From assembly GCA_026874595.1 (NCBI GenBank), contig CM049312.1:72884429-72948428 (forward strand): a stretch of 64,000 bases of DNA. The letters are read 5' to 3'. Below the pieces are notes generated by a model. It worked only from the letters and a program-made list of their open reading frames with translations. It searched no databases and had not been told where the DNA came from. Positions 12,510 through 27,772 of this stretch are shown here, piece by piece. Position numbers and translations under genes: made by a program. Position 1 is the stretch's first letter. Each line of letters opens with the position of its first letter. The DNA comes from Sipunculus nudus. Taxonomy: Eukaryota; Annelida; Sipuncula; Golfingiida; Sipunculidae.

Positions 12510-13656
12510 AATCTGATTTAGAATATATCGCCTGCGGTAAGTCTGTGAAATTCTAGGTCTATGCTTCAAGGCGGCGGGTCTCGGTCTGTGAAGTTATTCT
12601 ATTAAAAGGGTAAGTAATATGGTATTAGCTGAAATAAACCGACTTTAAAGGACGCAGTTCTCTTTGTAGTTATCGATGTAGCTAAGAATGGAGTATTTCT
12701 GCATCGGACCGAAGCTTTTTAAAGACACTTAACATAAGATAAAGTTCAAGGTATTCTGTCATGTAATTTTTCGAAAGAGTAACATTCAGTGTTGTTCAAT
12801 AATTTGGATCCAGTTAAAATTGGGTCTATAGGGCATTTGCTTTTAGGAGTGTTGATCAAATGGTATTTTTGAATGAGATTTTTATCTACGAAAATGATTT
12901 CATGAAGATTATACCAAAATAGCAAATATAAGAAAATATAGTGTATTCAGAGGCCTTCGGTCCAGAGATAACAGAATTTCGGGAACTCACAACAAGGGCA
13001 GTCCATATATTTCAGTCTATATCGCAACTTAATGCTTGCCCTTTGGGTTATGAGGTTCCATCAAACAAAACGCCTGACATTTTTAGAATCGCACAGCCTT
13101 GTAATCAAGCGTTCTTCGAAGGACAAAATGAGACCCTAACTATAAACTGGACCAAAGCCAAGTAGCTAGTGTCGTCAGAGACAAAAGCCTTTAAATGGGC
13201 CCAATCACCTAAAATAGCTTCTTCCCTTTGAAATATATTTGTAACTGGCAAAATATTGCCCTGTAAACGAGTGTTCATATAAGTGGGAACGCGATCACAG
13301 GTGTCAACATAAATATAGCGCGATCATCGCCCGGGCCATAACACGAGATGCCCTTACTGACTTGGCCCAAAAATGTAATACATGTTCCCGCTTGCTGAAA
13401 TATCTCGTGTTGCGGTTCCTCCCGGTCATGCGACCTTTTTATGGTAAACAGACACAAATGGCTGTGTTTACCAACACGCAGAGATATAACAAGGTGTTAA
13501 ACAGCCGTATGGGAGGTACTTAGACTATGTGCTTGGGTGGTTTTGCTGGGAAACTTTGGTATTAAGCAAACTGAACTGATATTGTTAAAGAATAGGTATA
13601 ATATTGCTCCTGATTATGTCCCTTTAAAGTTGAACCATTACCAGTTGATTTACGGT

Positions 13657-13657
<1 letters not shown>
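12510..13657. other. Intergenic, nothing recognised
   Basis: Frames at 12941-13165 (+) and 13275-13457 (-) have no recognisable domain. Confidence 0.5.
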
Positions 13658-13697
<40 letters not shown>

Positions 13698-13856
13698 GAG
13701 AGAGAGAACAAAACCTCGGAATTACAACCACCAACAGGAGCACGATAAAGTGGTGTGTTTTAAAGAGCAAAAACGGTTTGGGACAGTGAAAACGTGGTGG
13801 TTAGTTTGAGGTGGTCGCTATAAACTGAGGTGGTCGTTAGGCCTGGTCGTACTGTT

Positions 13857-13908
<52 letters not shown>
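13658..13908. repeat. Two AT microsatellites around a GTGGTCG repeat patch
   Basis: AT at 13658-13694 plus short GA, and AT at 13858-13908. Between them GGTGGTTAGTTTG, GGTGGTCGCTATAAAC and GGTGGTCGTTAGG form short degenerate repeats. Confidence 0.85.
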
Positions 13909-13911
<3 letters not shown>

Positions 13912-14464
13912 TGTGTGTGTCATACATATATAACACATGCATGCATGTATGAGTGGATTGTAGTAAAACGGTCAAGGTCGGGTATCATCAACGACTAGAG
14001 CCTACCAAATGATACCATCTGTGTCACTCATGAAGAGTGCTTGGCATTAGTTATGATAATTATTTATATAATTATTATATTTGATTATTATAAATAATTA
14101 ATATAATTATTATTTCTTGTAAACATAAAACCTGTTTTAATTTAAAAGCTTTATCTACAAGGTTGAATAGGTTTAAAAAAAACCTGGATCGTCTTATTTT
14201 GATATTTTTATATGTCTCATATTTCATTATCTTATAGTGAATACTGAATTTCTCGAGAACACAGAATCTCCGAAAATTCTATAAATTAATCGCATAAATA
14301 TCTATGGCTCCGTAGTCATGACTACCAGAAAGGTGAGTTGATTATGCTGCCGGTATATAGTAAAATGTATTATATCAATCAACAAGAGATAATTCGGTGC
14401 ATATGTGCATTCAGCAATCAACAACAGTTAGATGTATGCAACCGCTAAACAATCACTGGAAGAT

Positions 14465-14490
14465 CCCCCCCCCCCCCCCCCCCCCCCCCG
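14465..14490. repeat. Poly-C tract
   Basis: Run of about 25 C. Confidence 0.95.
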
Positions 14491-18140
<3,650 letters not shown>

Positions 18141-18545
18141 TGGCTTCTGTGGCTCATGTGTAGAGCACAGGACTCAAAGCCGGGAGATCGTGAGTTCGGA
18201 TCTCTTCCGAGGAGGTGAGATTGTTCATGGTAGGCCACCACCCAGGGCGAGCGCTCTGCAGGCTTAATGGGAAATTCGTGCCCCACATCCGTATTTCACT
18301 CACAAACGAGTGGGCCTTTCAAGGGTTCCTCGGTGGTATGACCCAGCAATTGGGGCTAATATGCACCCAAGGCCCGCAGGTGCATTAGTCATCGGGCCTT
18401 GTTAACGCCAGGATGTAAAATGAGAGGAAGCGTGTAATACTGACCTGTCACGTAGTCCGAAACCGGAATGGAATTCTGCAGATGTACATATACCTAGTTA
18501 AGTTGGCTTTAAAAAATGGAGGCGGATATCTCCACCAAAAATATA
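18141..18545 (+). mobile_element. SINE family A, full-length copy
   Basis: Head GGCTTCTGTGGCTC..GTAGAGC with B-box GAGTTCGGATCTC, core GAGCGCTCTGCAGGCTTAATG, tail GCAGATGTACATATACCTAG then A-rich. No clear TSD. The pol III promoter is only inferred from the boxes. Confidence 0.8.
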
Positions 18546-18696
18546 TAAAAAACACACACACAGACCACTCCTCGCATACATTGGATCTATATACTATGTC
18601 AGAATCCAAATCGGGTGAGATAGTACGCGCACACTTTCCAAATACAGACACATTTAACCATATAGTTAATAATAAGTTAATGTGAAAATTAATAAG

Positions 18697-19073
18697 ACGG
18701 CGTGGTTGCCGTTTTTTTCGCGCGATTCGCGAATCCAAGGGAAATATTCGCGAATACTAAACCCTCGGGAATAAGATGCACACACGGAATAGTTGCCACG
18801 TCGTTGGAAATATGGTTCGTTAATTATTAATTATTGTAAAACATGCGGTAATCACAGGAGATATATATCGACCTATACGTAAAGCATAATATAACGACTG
18901 TACATAAATGAGTTGGTGTTTTGGAATTTATTTTCATTTTATGATAAATAATAATACATCCTAACTTAAATAGTTATTTTCTGGTTGCATTAGCGGATAT
19001 GAAACCCTCATGAATAGTTCAGAATGAAAAATTGCGACATTTGAGACTCGCAAACAAAAATTAAACCACAGTA
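18697..19073. mobile_element. TACTGTGG MITE, intergenic copy
   Basis: Left GCGTGGTTGCCG, right TTAAACCACAGTA, with GGGAATAAGATGC and GAAACCCTCATGAA internal blocks shared with 46628-47085. The left terminus is slightly degraded. Confidence 0.65.
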
Positions 19074-19426
19074 TACCGGTATATATGGATTGCTATGCGC
19101 GTATATTTATCAAGTAAATGGTCTTAGGATAGCTTGTTCTCTTTACGTACATGTATTCCTAACCAATCAAAAGACGTGCATGTTATATATGGAACTTTTG
19201 CACCCAAAGTTAAGATGCGAGCTTTTGACTGCCACTCCAGAGATGGAACCAGCAAGAAAAAGCGATGTGCGCACATTTAATTATCAATGAATATCGCTCT
19301 CCCTATGTAGCTTCACACAAATTTACATTCGATCCAGTGCATGCGATCCATTTCATGTATATTATAGTGTAATCGCTTTCTCTTACGAATTAAACGCATG
19401 TACCGCCAAATAATAGTACAGTCCAA

Positions 19427-19535
<109 letters not shown>

Positions 19536-19759
19536 TCACAATCTACAAACCCGAAAAATGTTGTGTGGTAATTTTTATATTATTATCACCTCCAATTTTC
19601 ATCTCATATTTAATAACAAAAATTAAGGTACGACAAAATGCGCACGGTCCTCATGCATGCACGCGTGGAATTTGGTCTTGCCCAAATCTTAAGCATGCGA
19701 CACCCCCTCTCGTTGGTTTGATTACACCGTGGTACAAACTCTCATTGGTCTAATTCTTG

Positions 19760-19940
19760 ACCCTATATGCCAGAACGGGGGTCATCAGACCAACGATTGC
19801 GAGTGTCGTTTGTTTAAAGTTTGGGCTATAGATGAACAATGCCATACCACGCTTCCAGTGGACTGATTAAAACTCTGTGCGCACCCCGGTGTCCTTACCC
19901 ATGTAACTTTGCCGTACAAAGCAGCGGTTACAGGAAAGGA
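19760..19940 (-). repeat. Diverged dispersed repeat, copy 2 (inverted)
   Basis: The - strand reads CTGTAACCGCTGCTTTGTAC, GGTGCGCACAGAG, CTTTAAACAAACGACACTCG and CCGTTCTGGCAT, in the same order as 7545-7740. Confidence 0.55.
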
Positions 19941-20520
19941 TGTCTCGGATCACTATAGTATATAACCGCTCAGTGAGGAGCGTACACAAAACGTGGAATG
20001 TTTGCATTCTTGCTCAGACAATATAAATATTTACTTCGATTAATTTTTAAATATATAGTATATGATTATCACAAAATGAAGTCCATTTTCCATAACTTTA
20101 AGAGTTATTTTTTAAAGGATTTGTGCCATTTGCAGAGCACAAATTAGTAACATAACCAAGGACCTTGACTTCATTTGCAAGAAAAAAAAGAAGAAAAAAT
20201 AATCCATGGACAAAGGCAGCGGCGACTCCGTTAATAATAATTTGTTTGTCAAATCTAACAATAATTTTGTTTGTCAAACCTAACTGGTGATAACTCAAGG
20301 TACTTCTTATGGACATGAAAGCCAACCTAAATTATTTACCCTCGCATGACTTTTTCAATTTTTTCAATGTTCCACCACCCTCTGGCAATAACACCTGTGT
20401 CATAGCTTGTATTGGCGAAACAAGGGAGGGTCAATGTTTTTGTGTCAAGGGGCGTCAGTTTATTTTCGCGGAGGCGGGGGGGGGGGATGACTCGGAGGGG
20501 GAGGGTAATCAAAGTTGAGA

Positions 20521-20521
<1 letters not shown>

Positions 20522-20572
<51 letters not shown>
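20522..20572. repeat. AT microsatellite
   Basis: About 50 bp of AT. Confidence 0.95.
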
Positions 20573-20576
<4 letters not shown>

Positions 20577-21723
20577 TTAATTGTCTGTGTGACACATTAA
20601 AAAATGTATTATATTTCAGTGAAAGCTTTTAAAAATAAGAATTCATGTTTCCCGTATACGTTATTTCTAAGATATTCTAAACCATGTTAAACCTAAACCA
20701 TGTAGTAAACTCATAAATGGAACCAGAGTCTGTTATTCTTGTTATTAATATATTTCATTTTTAATATAGGGAGGAATGTTTTGTACGGAATTTTTATAAC
20801 GCTGCCGGTACTTGCAGGTTTCAAACAAATTGGATACCTACTTTTTGCTCCATTTTATATTTCTTATCAAGAAAACATTACTAAGAAGCCATGCAAGTGG
20901 TCTGTTTCCATGGTAATATAAGCTTACTAATACCAGGCTAATTGGGACTCCTTATGAATGTAGCTCAGGTTAGGTTTGGTCTCTATCGCGATCGAGATTC
21001 GATATGTCTCAATAAATTTAATACCATCCCGTGTTGCTGAACTGGCCCTACATGTGGTGCCTTTGAATACCCAAAATCTAGTCCGGATCCAGGTTTCTTT
21101 TCTACAGGAATAGGGTCTGAGAGTGTAAAGGATCAATTAAATTAAGATGTATAGGTATATGTAGACTAAACACATAGGCTTAAAGTAAAATGCGGTGCTA
21201 ATTTGGAAGGAAGCAAACGCCAAATCCCGATTTTCAGTATCAAACTGAAGATCACATGTATAGAGTAGGCCTACTGACTTAAATTCGTAAGATAAAATTG
21301 AAAATTAGAATAATAAAAAGGTGGGCGCTTAACTAGGATTTATAATAGGCCTAAAGGAGTTTAGAATTAATCAGTCAATCAATCAAATAAATATATATAG
21401 GTATTATGATAAAAAAGGCCTACTCTTTTTTTTACCCGCCTTTGTCACCTTTCCGAGTAATATCGGTCTGGATATGCTATGTCCATTGTAAAATATACCT
21501 AACAAATATAAAATTAATATATAAACCAAAAAAATCAGTTCCCATCTTCGTCAACAGATGGCAGCATCGTATGGGTACGTCGCCCTTTTTGTCCTGGTCC
21601 TGAGCTCAGTCAAGACGACACGTCCCGGGTTTTGTCTGGATAAATAATAAAAAAAATCCGAGAGGAAACGCCGGGGGGGGGGTGTATCAAAGCAAAGCCA
21701 AAGGCAAGGGTAGGTTTCAACCA
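20573..21723. other. Upstream of GUSB, nothing firmly recognised
   Basis: Probably holds the distal promoter. A G run lies near 21674-21683. No TATA box or upstream exon could be identified. Confidence 0.5.
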
Positions 21724-21862
21724 GTCACATGACAGTCATATGACACCTCTACTTATCAACGCTTTGGGAGCGTTTGTTTACCACAAGTCACATGATAGTC
21801 ATATTACATCGCTATCAGTGATACTGACCAATCAGAAAGCTTAATTTTCAGGTCAAGGGTCA
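21724..21862 (+). promoter_or_regulatory. Putative GUSB proximal promoter: CLEAR-like E-boxes, CCAAT box, DR1
   Basis: Two related blocks about 63 bp apart each pair GTCACATGA[C/T] with GTCATAT[G/T]AC (21724-21744 and 21787-21807). The consensus CLEAR element bound by TFEB-type factors in lysosomal genes is GTCACGTGAC, so each is one base off in the core. GACCAATCAG gives a CCAAT box at 21828-21832. AGGTCA-A-GGGTCA at 21850-21862 is a DR1 nuclear-receptor arrangement. No TATA box is evident. The role is inferred from position and motif. Confidence 0.5.
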
Positions 21863-21918
21863 ACGGGCACATGACAAACATCAGAACAAACAACTATAGA
21901 ATCCAGTCAATGCTGACA

Positions 21919-22131
21919 ATGGCTTCCGTACGCGCGGATGTCACAGTGCTGCTGGCGTTGTTATCAGTATGCAGCAGCCATGGGGCGCTGACAGGGGGTA
22001 TGTTGTACCCCAGAAACTCAGAGAGCAGACAGTTACAGAGCCTGGATGGGATGTGGAATTTCAGGCAAGATGCTTCGCCAAACAGGAACGCCGGGTTTGA
22101 AGAGAAATGGTATGGACTCCCACTCAGAAAG
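21919..22131 (+). CDS. GUSB: GUSB exon 1: signal peptide and start of jelly roll
   Basis: Residues 1-71. A charged n-region (MASVRAD) is followed by hydrophobic [13 protein letters not shown], with cleavage probably near SSHG. The mature N-terminus [22 protein letters not shown] matches the family opening. Donor AAG|gtaggc, phase 0. The open frame continues 16 codons into the intron and is not meaningful there. Upstream in-frame ATGs at 21871 and 21910 could extend the protein by 16 or 3 residues. Confidence 0.93.
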
Positions 22132-22350
22132 GTAGGCGGGGCAACTTATTGTTTTACATTGTTATTTTTTCATAAATGACAACATTTCATATTTTATTTT
22201 TTTTTGTAAATAAATGGATTGCTGTCATATAAGTATATATGTTGATCAATCAATTCAGCCAGATCACTCTCTCTCTCTCTCTCGATCTCTCTGGAACCTC
22301 TCTCCCTCTCTAGCTCTCTCTCATTCTCTCTCTCTCTATGCATGTGTGTT

Positions 22351-22403
<53 letters not shown>

Positions 22404-25400
22404 CACACACAAACACACTTGTAAGTACATGTCATGTGTTTTAATTGATAAGGTTATTTATAAAAAAAAGTGCACTTTCAACACCATTATCATGCAAAGT
22501 AGAAAATGGTGTAAGTAAAAGCAACTTACTTTAATTAGAGGAAATATCTGTTTGTCTTGATTTGTCCAGAGCTCCCTAGCTGTCTCTGTCTGTCTGTCTC
22601 TCTCCCTCTCTGTCTCTCACCAATAGGCCATAGACCCAGTTGTGGCTCTGTTGTAAACATGCCCAACATAGTCAAGTGGTACAAACTATAGCTGTGTCCA
22701 TTTTGCTGGCAACAGATACATGGCTATGATAAAATAATCTATATGTCATAATAGTTTGATGAAGCGGGAAGAGTGGAAGTGTGATATGACCTATTATTTA
22801 ATAAGACTACAGTACTTGTTTCAAACCCTAGATTATATGAGGTTACATGTTATCTGTGTGTTAACTCACAGACACACTCACATTTCCTACATATAATCAT
22901 GTAGAGTCTGTGGCTCAAGGGTAGAGTGCAGGACTCAAAGCTGGGAGATTGTGGGTTAGAAACTCAGCCGTCTGCAGTGAGATTTTTCATGGTCAGCCCC
23001 AACCCAGGGTGAGTGCTCTGCAGGCTTAATGGGAAGGCCATGCCAAACGGCCATGTTTCACTCACAAACAAGTGCAACTTTTGGGGTCTCCTTGGTGGTA
23101 TGACCCAGCAATGGGGATGCAGGGCTAGCAGGTGCAGTAGTAACCAGGCCTGGTTAACGCCAGGATATGAAATGAGAGGAAGGGCGTGATACTGCCCTGT
23201 CATATAGTCCAAAACCGGAATGGAATTCTTCAGATGTACATATATGTAGTTAAGTTAGCATTTAAAAAAGTAGGCTGTTACTTCGATGAAAAAATTATTT
23301 AAAAAAATGTAGAGTCTGAAGTGATGAAGGTAAAATGCAGATTAAATATTAGTACTTATTAGAAATCCCTCTCTTTCTCTCTCTCTCTCTTTCTCTCTCT
23401 CATTCCAGAGCTCTCTCAGAGTCCAATTGGGTCACTCACACTAGATGGATAAATTAATTATTATTATTAAATGGATCCATCACTCCATGTATAACATTTG
23501 TCATCAGCCGATGTCATCTTGCAGTGCTGTAATCAATGACTGACATAACTCTGGTTTTGTGATAGTGAAATGTATGCTTTTATATACATAATGTAAGCAC
23601 CTGGATTAAGTTTGTATTTACTAAAAAAACTTCATTATTATATAGTACATAGTATATAGACATCTTGGCTGTAGAATTATGACATTTATAGCCTGCAAGT
23701 AGGCCTACATTTCTGTTGAGGTGATTTACTGATTTATGGTCAGAAATTTTATACCTCTTATTAATGGATTATTTCCAATTATTAGTTGGTAGAGGTCAAC
23801 CAATTTGTGCTGATGATAATTCATGAAACTACGACCAATTCCCAGCATTATGTTAATTGATAAAATTTTCAGTTCAGTTATGCAGGTGTTGAGCAGTCAT
23901 AACTGAGGTATCCCAAGCTTTGCAAACATTGATAATTTTGCTTAGCAACATTTCAGTATTGATTACTACATGGAAAAGGTGTTCTTAACATTATACTCAC
24001 TCACTTTTTCTAAGGTGAAAAGTTAATCTCTGTTTGGCTTTCAGATGATTAAATTTTCTGTTGTATATAAGTTTAAATGTCATACTACTCATCTCAGTAT
24101 CATGACATAGGTCACTTGTTTTACTGTGTCACTCTCTGCAGATAAGACAAACGATGGCTGCCAACAAGCTGTTATTGTATTGTCTATACAGTCCCAGCAG
24201 TGTGTGCTCATGTACACAATATTTTAAGTACAAGTATTGATTTAATATTACCTAAACCATTGCTCAGGGGCCACTTTGCCCGTACATAATCAGACACCTA
24301 TAAATGTTCCTATAGTGAAAAAAACATTGATTTTTTCCAAAACTGGCTGACTGAATTTTCATAATTTTTTATGTTACAATTTAACTCTTAATCAATATCA
24401 GCCTTTTAAGATGCTGAAGACTATTTCCACAAAAGGGTTTTTCTTTATTGCTATGCCATAGCTTTCCTGTGATAGAAATAAAAAAAATCCTTTATTGATG
24501 TACATTTTAACTTTAAATACCCAGTCAAATCATATTTATAAAGTTAAATCCCCAGTAAATAGAAGCTTGGGGAAGGGGTGGCAGTAAATATAGCCTGATG
24601 CTAAAATGTCTGTATGTTAAAAAGGTATGTTGGAATAAATGTAAGATTTGAATTAAATCATTATAATATCAAACATTATTGAAAAATGCAAATTTATGCA
24701 TTTCATAAAATGGAAATTATACATACTAGTATAAAAGGTATCAGCATGAAAAGTGGAATTTAAAATACAGTATAGCAGTACCTGTCATGAGGGGACATCT
24801 GTGGGATATTGCCAAAGTGTCCCTACATTGCAGGTGTCCCTTCTGTACTATGAAAAAAAAAAACAAATGCATACATACTCTTTTGACAATACTGAGACCT
24901 TAAATATGAGCAGGGTTTGGTTTTATCCAGATAAAACTTATTAAATCCAGGACAATGGATAAAACTGGGTTATCCGGATTATACAGGATTAAACTAGATC
25001 AAACTAAGAATTGCCGTGTAAAATTTAATTAAATTAACATAAATGCTTATCTGGATAAATAAGTTCAGAAGGTTTTTTTGATATATTAACAATATTTAAG
25101 TTTCATAATCCAATTTGCAATTTCCTCCAGGTTCATGTTTCTCTCTTGTCAGCACTCAGGAGCCACTGTAGCTTATGTTCAAAACACACCAGAATGAGCA
25201 GTCCCTACTGGTCCTCTTCTGGCTAGTAGTCAGTATCTCAATAGGATGTGTCATCTTTATAGCATCATCCTCAACCATCAAATATTTACAAATAGTCACA
25301 GGACTGGCTTACAGGGTGTCTTTTGTCAACAGCTTATAGAGTCTAGTGGAGGAGGATGCCTGAATGACTTAAATCCAATGGGGGTTTCTCTTTTCAGGCT

Positions 25401-26711
25401 GTCACAACTGGCTGGTTGTCAAATGGTAGCCCACTGTTGCTGCTTGTGTAAACATACCTTAAATTAGCAGTGGCAAAAAGACAATCACCTTACTATCCCA
25501 CATTCATAGAAACCAACTTAGTCAATATAGCTTTTCAAGCATTTTATCATTTGCGTCTGAGAGGTCACCCCCTCACAGTTATGGGCAGCTGATATTACTG
25601 TATATATCTTAAGTCATTTTTGCAATATATGACTTGATTATGTACATCCCTCTCAGATGTATAAGAAAAGATGTTTATCTGTGAATATAAGATATTCTGT
25701 GGTACCACTGATTGTTTAACTGAACATGTGTGAACTGCAGTTGTTTAGCTTTTTTATAGTGAAATGTACAAAATAGATGATAATGTCATAATAAGTCTCA
25801 CTTTGACTGACCTCTCTAAAGAAGTGAAAAATTTCAAGTTTCCAAATTGTATATAAGATCATGGCATCACTATCTGAGACAAAAATTGTGTTTTATGTAT
25901 AAATATATGGTCACATAATGATTTAGACACAAATGTTTCTTCTTAGAATTGTATTATTGTACAGTGGAAAGCTAAAATTAATTAATTTATCAAATGTCTA
26001 CTTCACAGACAGTATACACCCAAACTTTGGATTAAACCGGATAAAACCTGTTTTATCCGATCCAGATTAATCCGGATTTATCCAGTGGATTAAACCGGCT
26101 GCAGATAAAACTGCCAACCCTGAATATGAGATAAGTGTTCAAATGTTTTTCCATCTGTTATTCAAATTTGCTCAGCAAACTTCTGAATATAAAGTCTGAA
26201 ATTAAAAAAAGTGTGTAAAACATGGTATACTGTCTTTGGCTTGTTGTTTGTGAGGGTTTAAAATTCATGATATTCACGAAAGGAAAATAATTGTAAAAAT
26301 GAAACCATTCTGAGTTAGACACTACATCTATACAGATGAAAGATCATTTAAAATATTGCCTCATTAGATTTTTATGTATGTTATCCTCACAACCACGCCT
26401 GTAAGTTATAAGTAGAAAGGTGAACAATTGATTTTATGTTACCTGTAAATCTAAGACAGACATTATAGATAATGTAAGATCTTTCATAGGTCAAAAAAAT
26501 TCTCCTCTTTGTTGTGGTTATTCATCAAACTGTTAAGATTGAGTGCACATATAATACAATATGATGACAAGTTGATAAGATTATATACCCTTAGTTAGCA
26601 GTACCATGGCCATTCATCACAGTTTATCCTGGTTAAATGGGGCCTATAAACAGTGAAAATAAATATAATAAGTGCAACTTTTAAATCAGATTTTAGTTAC
26701 ATCTTGTATTA

Positions 26712-26798
<87 letters not shown>

Positions 26799-27696
26799 AT
26801 ACAATGTATATGCATGGACCAGATTAGGATATCGTCATACAGTTAAGAAGTACCGGTACTCATAATATACCAATTACATACACAAGAGAGCACATTCCTG
26901 TGGGCTTTTCCCAAAAAGGTACGTCATTGTTTAAATACCCATACACATCCATACATGGCGCCAGATGGGAAACTGGGAGTTCTGAAATCACCATATCCAT
27001 GCAAGGGGCAGATCCAGGATTTAGGAAAAGGAGGGCTCCAACCCAGGATGACTATTAAAAAACCTAAAAAAAAGGTCCTCAACTCCAGAAAATGGGTGGT
27101 CCAGGCCGAAAACTTGCTCTGAAATCCTTAAAAAAGATTACTCTGGATGAAATGGGGGGGCCTTGGGTCCGGAACCCGTGGACCCGCCCCCCTTCCTGGA
27201 TCTGCTTCTGCCATATAAGTACAAGTGGAAACACAGTTCAAATCGTGGTGAAACTAAAATCTTCTAGCTCTTTAGAACATTAGTTAAGCATTATCAACCA
27301 CTTGTAGTTAAGTGGTTCACCTGATGACATAATATTATCAGGACAGCAATGAAAATACCACTGAAATTGATATGGTGACAGGCTGCTTCAGCCCTGGATG
27401 GATGTAACATGCTCCAGGCCCAGTAAGTGCCCCCTCTTATCTCACCAGGGAACCCTCTTTTATAGGTAACCTCTTAAGTAGGTCTGACATTGGGTGGATG
27501 GCTTTACTAAGTGTCTGACAGATGCATAAATTTATTGCATGTTCTGATGTTTCTTCTGGTATTTTTAATATAGCTTGTAAATTAGTAAATTAGGGTAAAA
27601 AAAGGATAACATATAGTTATGATAGGTTTCAACCTTATTCAAACTGTATTAGTAATCACTATATTTATAATGGTAGAAATGGATATATATGTACAA

Positions 27697-27772
<76 letters not shown>

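Noticed and set aside
18141-18210. tRNA gene
   Set aside because: A-box and B-box words belong to a SINE head with no complete cloverleaf.
21871-21918. Upstream in-frame ATGs (21871, 21910) as the GUSB start
   Set aside because: Poor Kozak contexts, and they would put extra residues ahead of a clean signal peptide; kept as alternatives.
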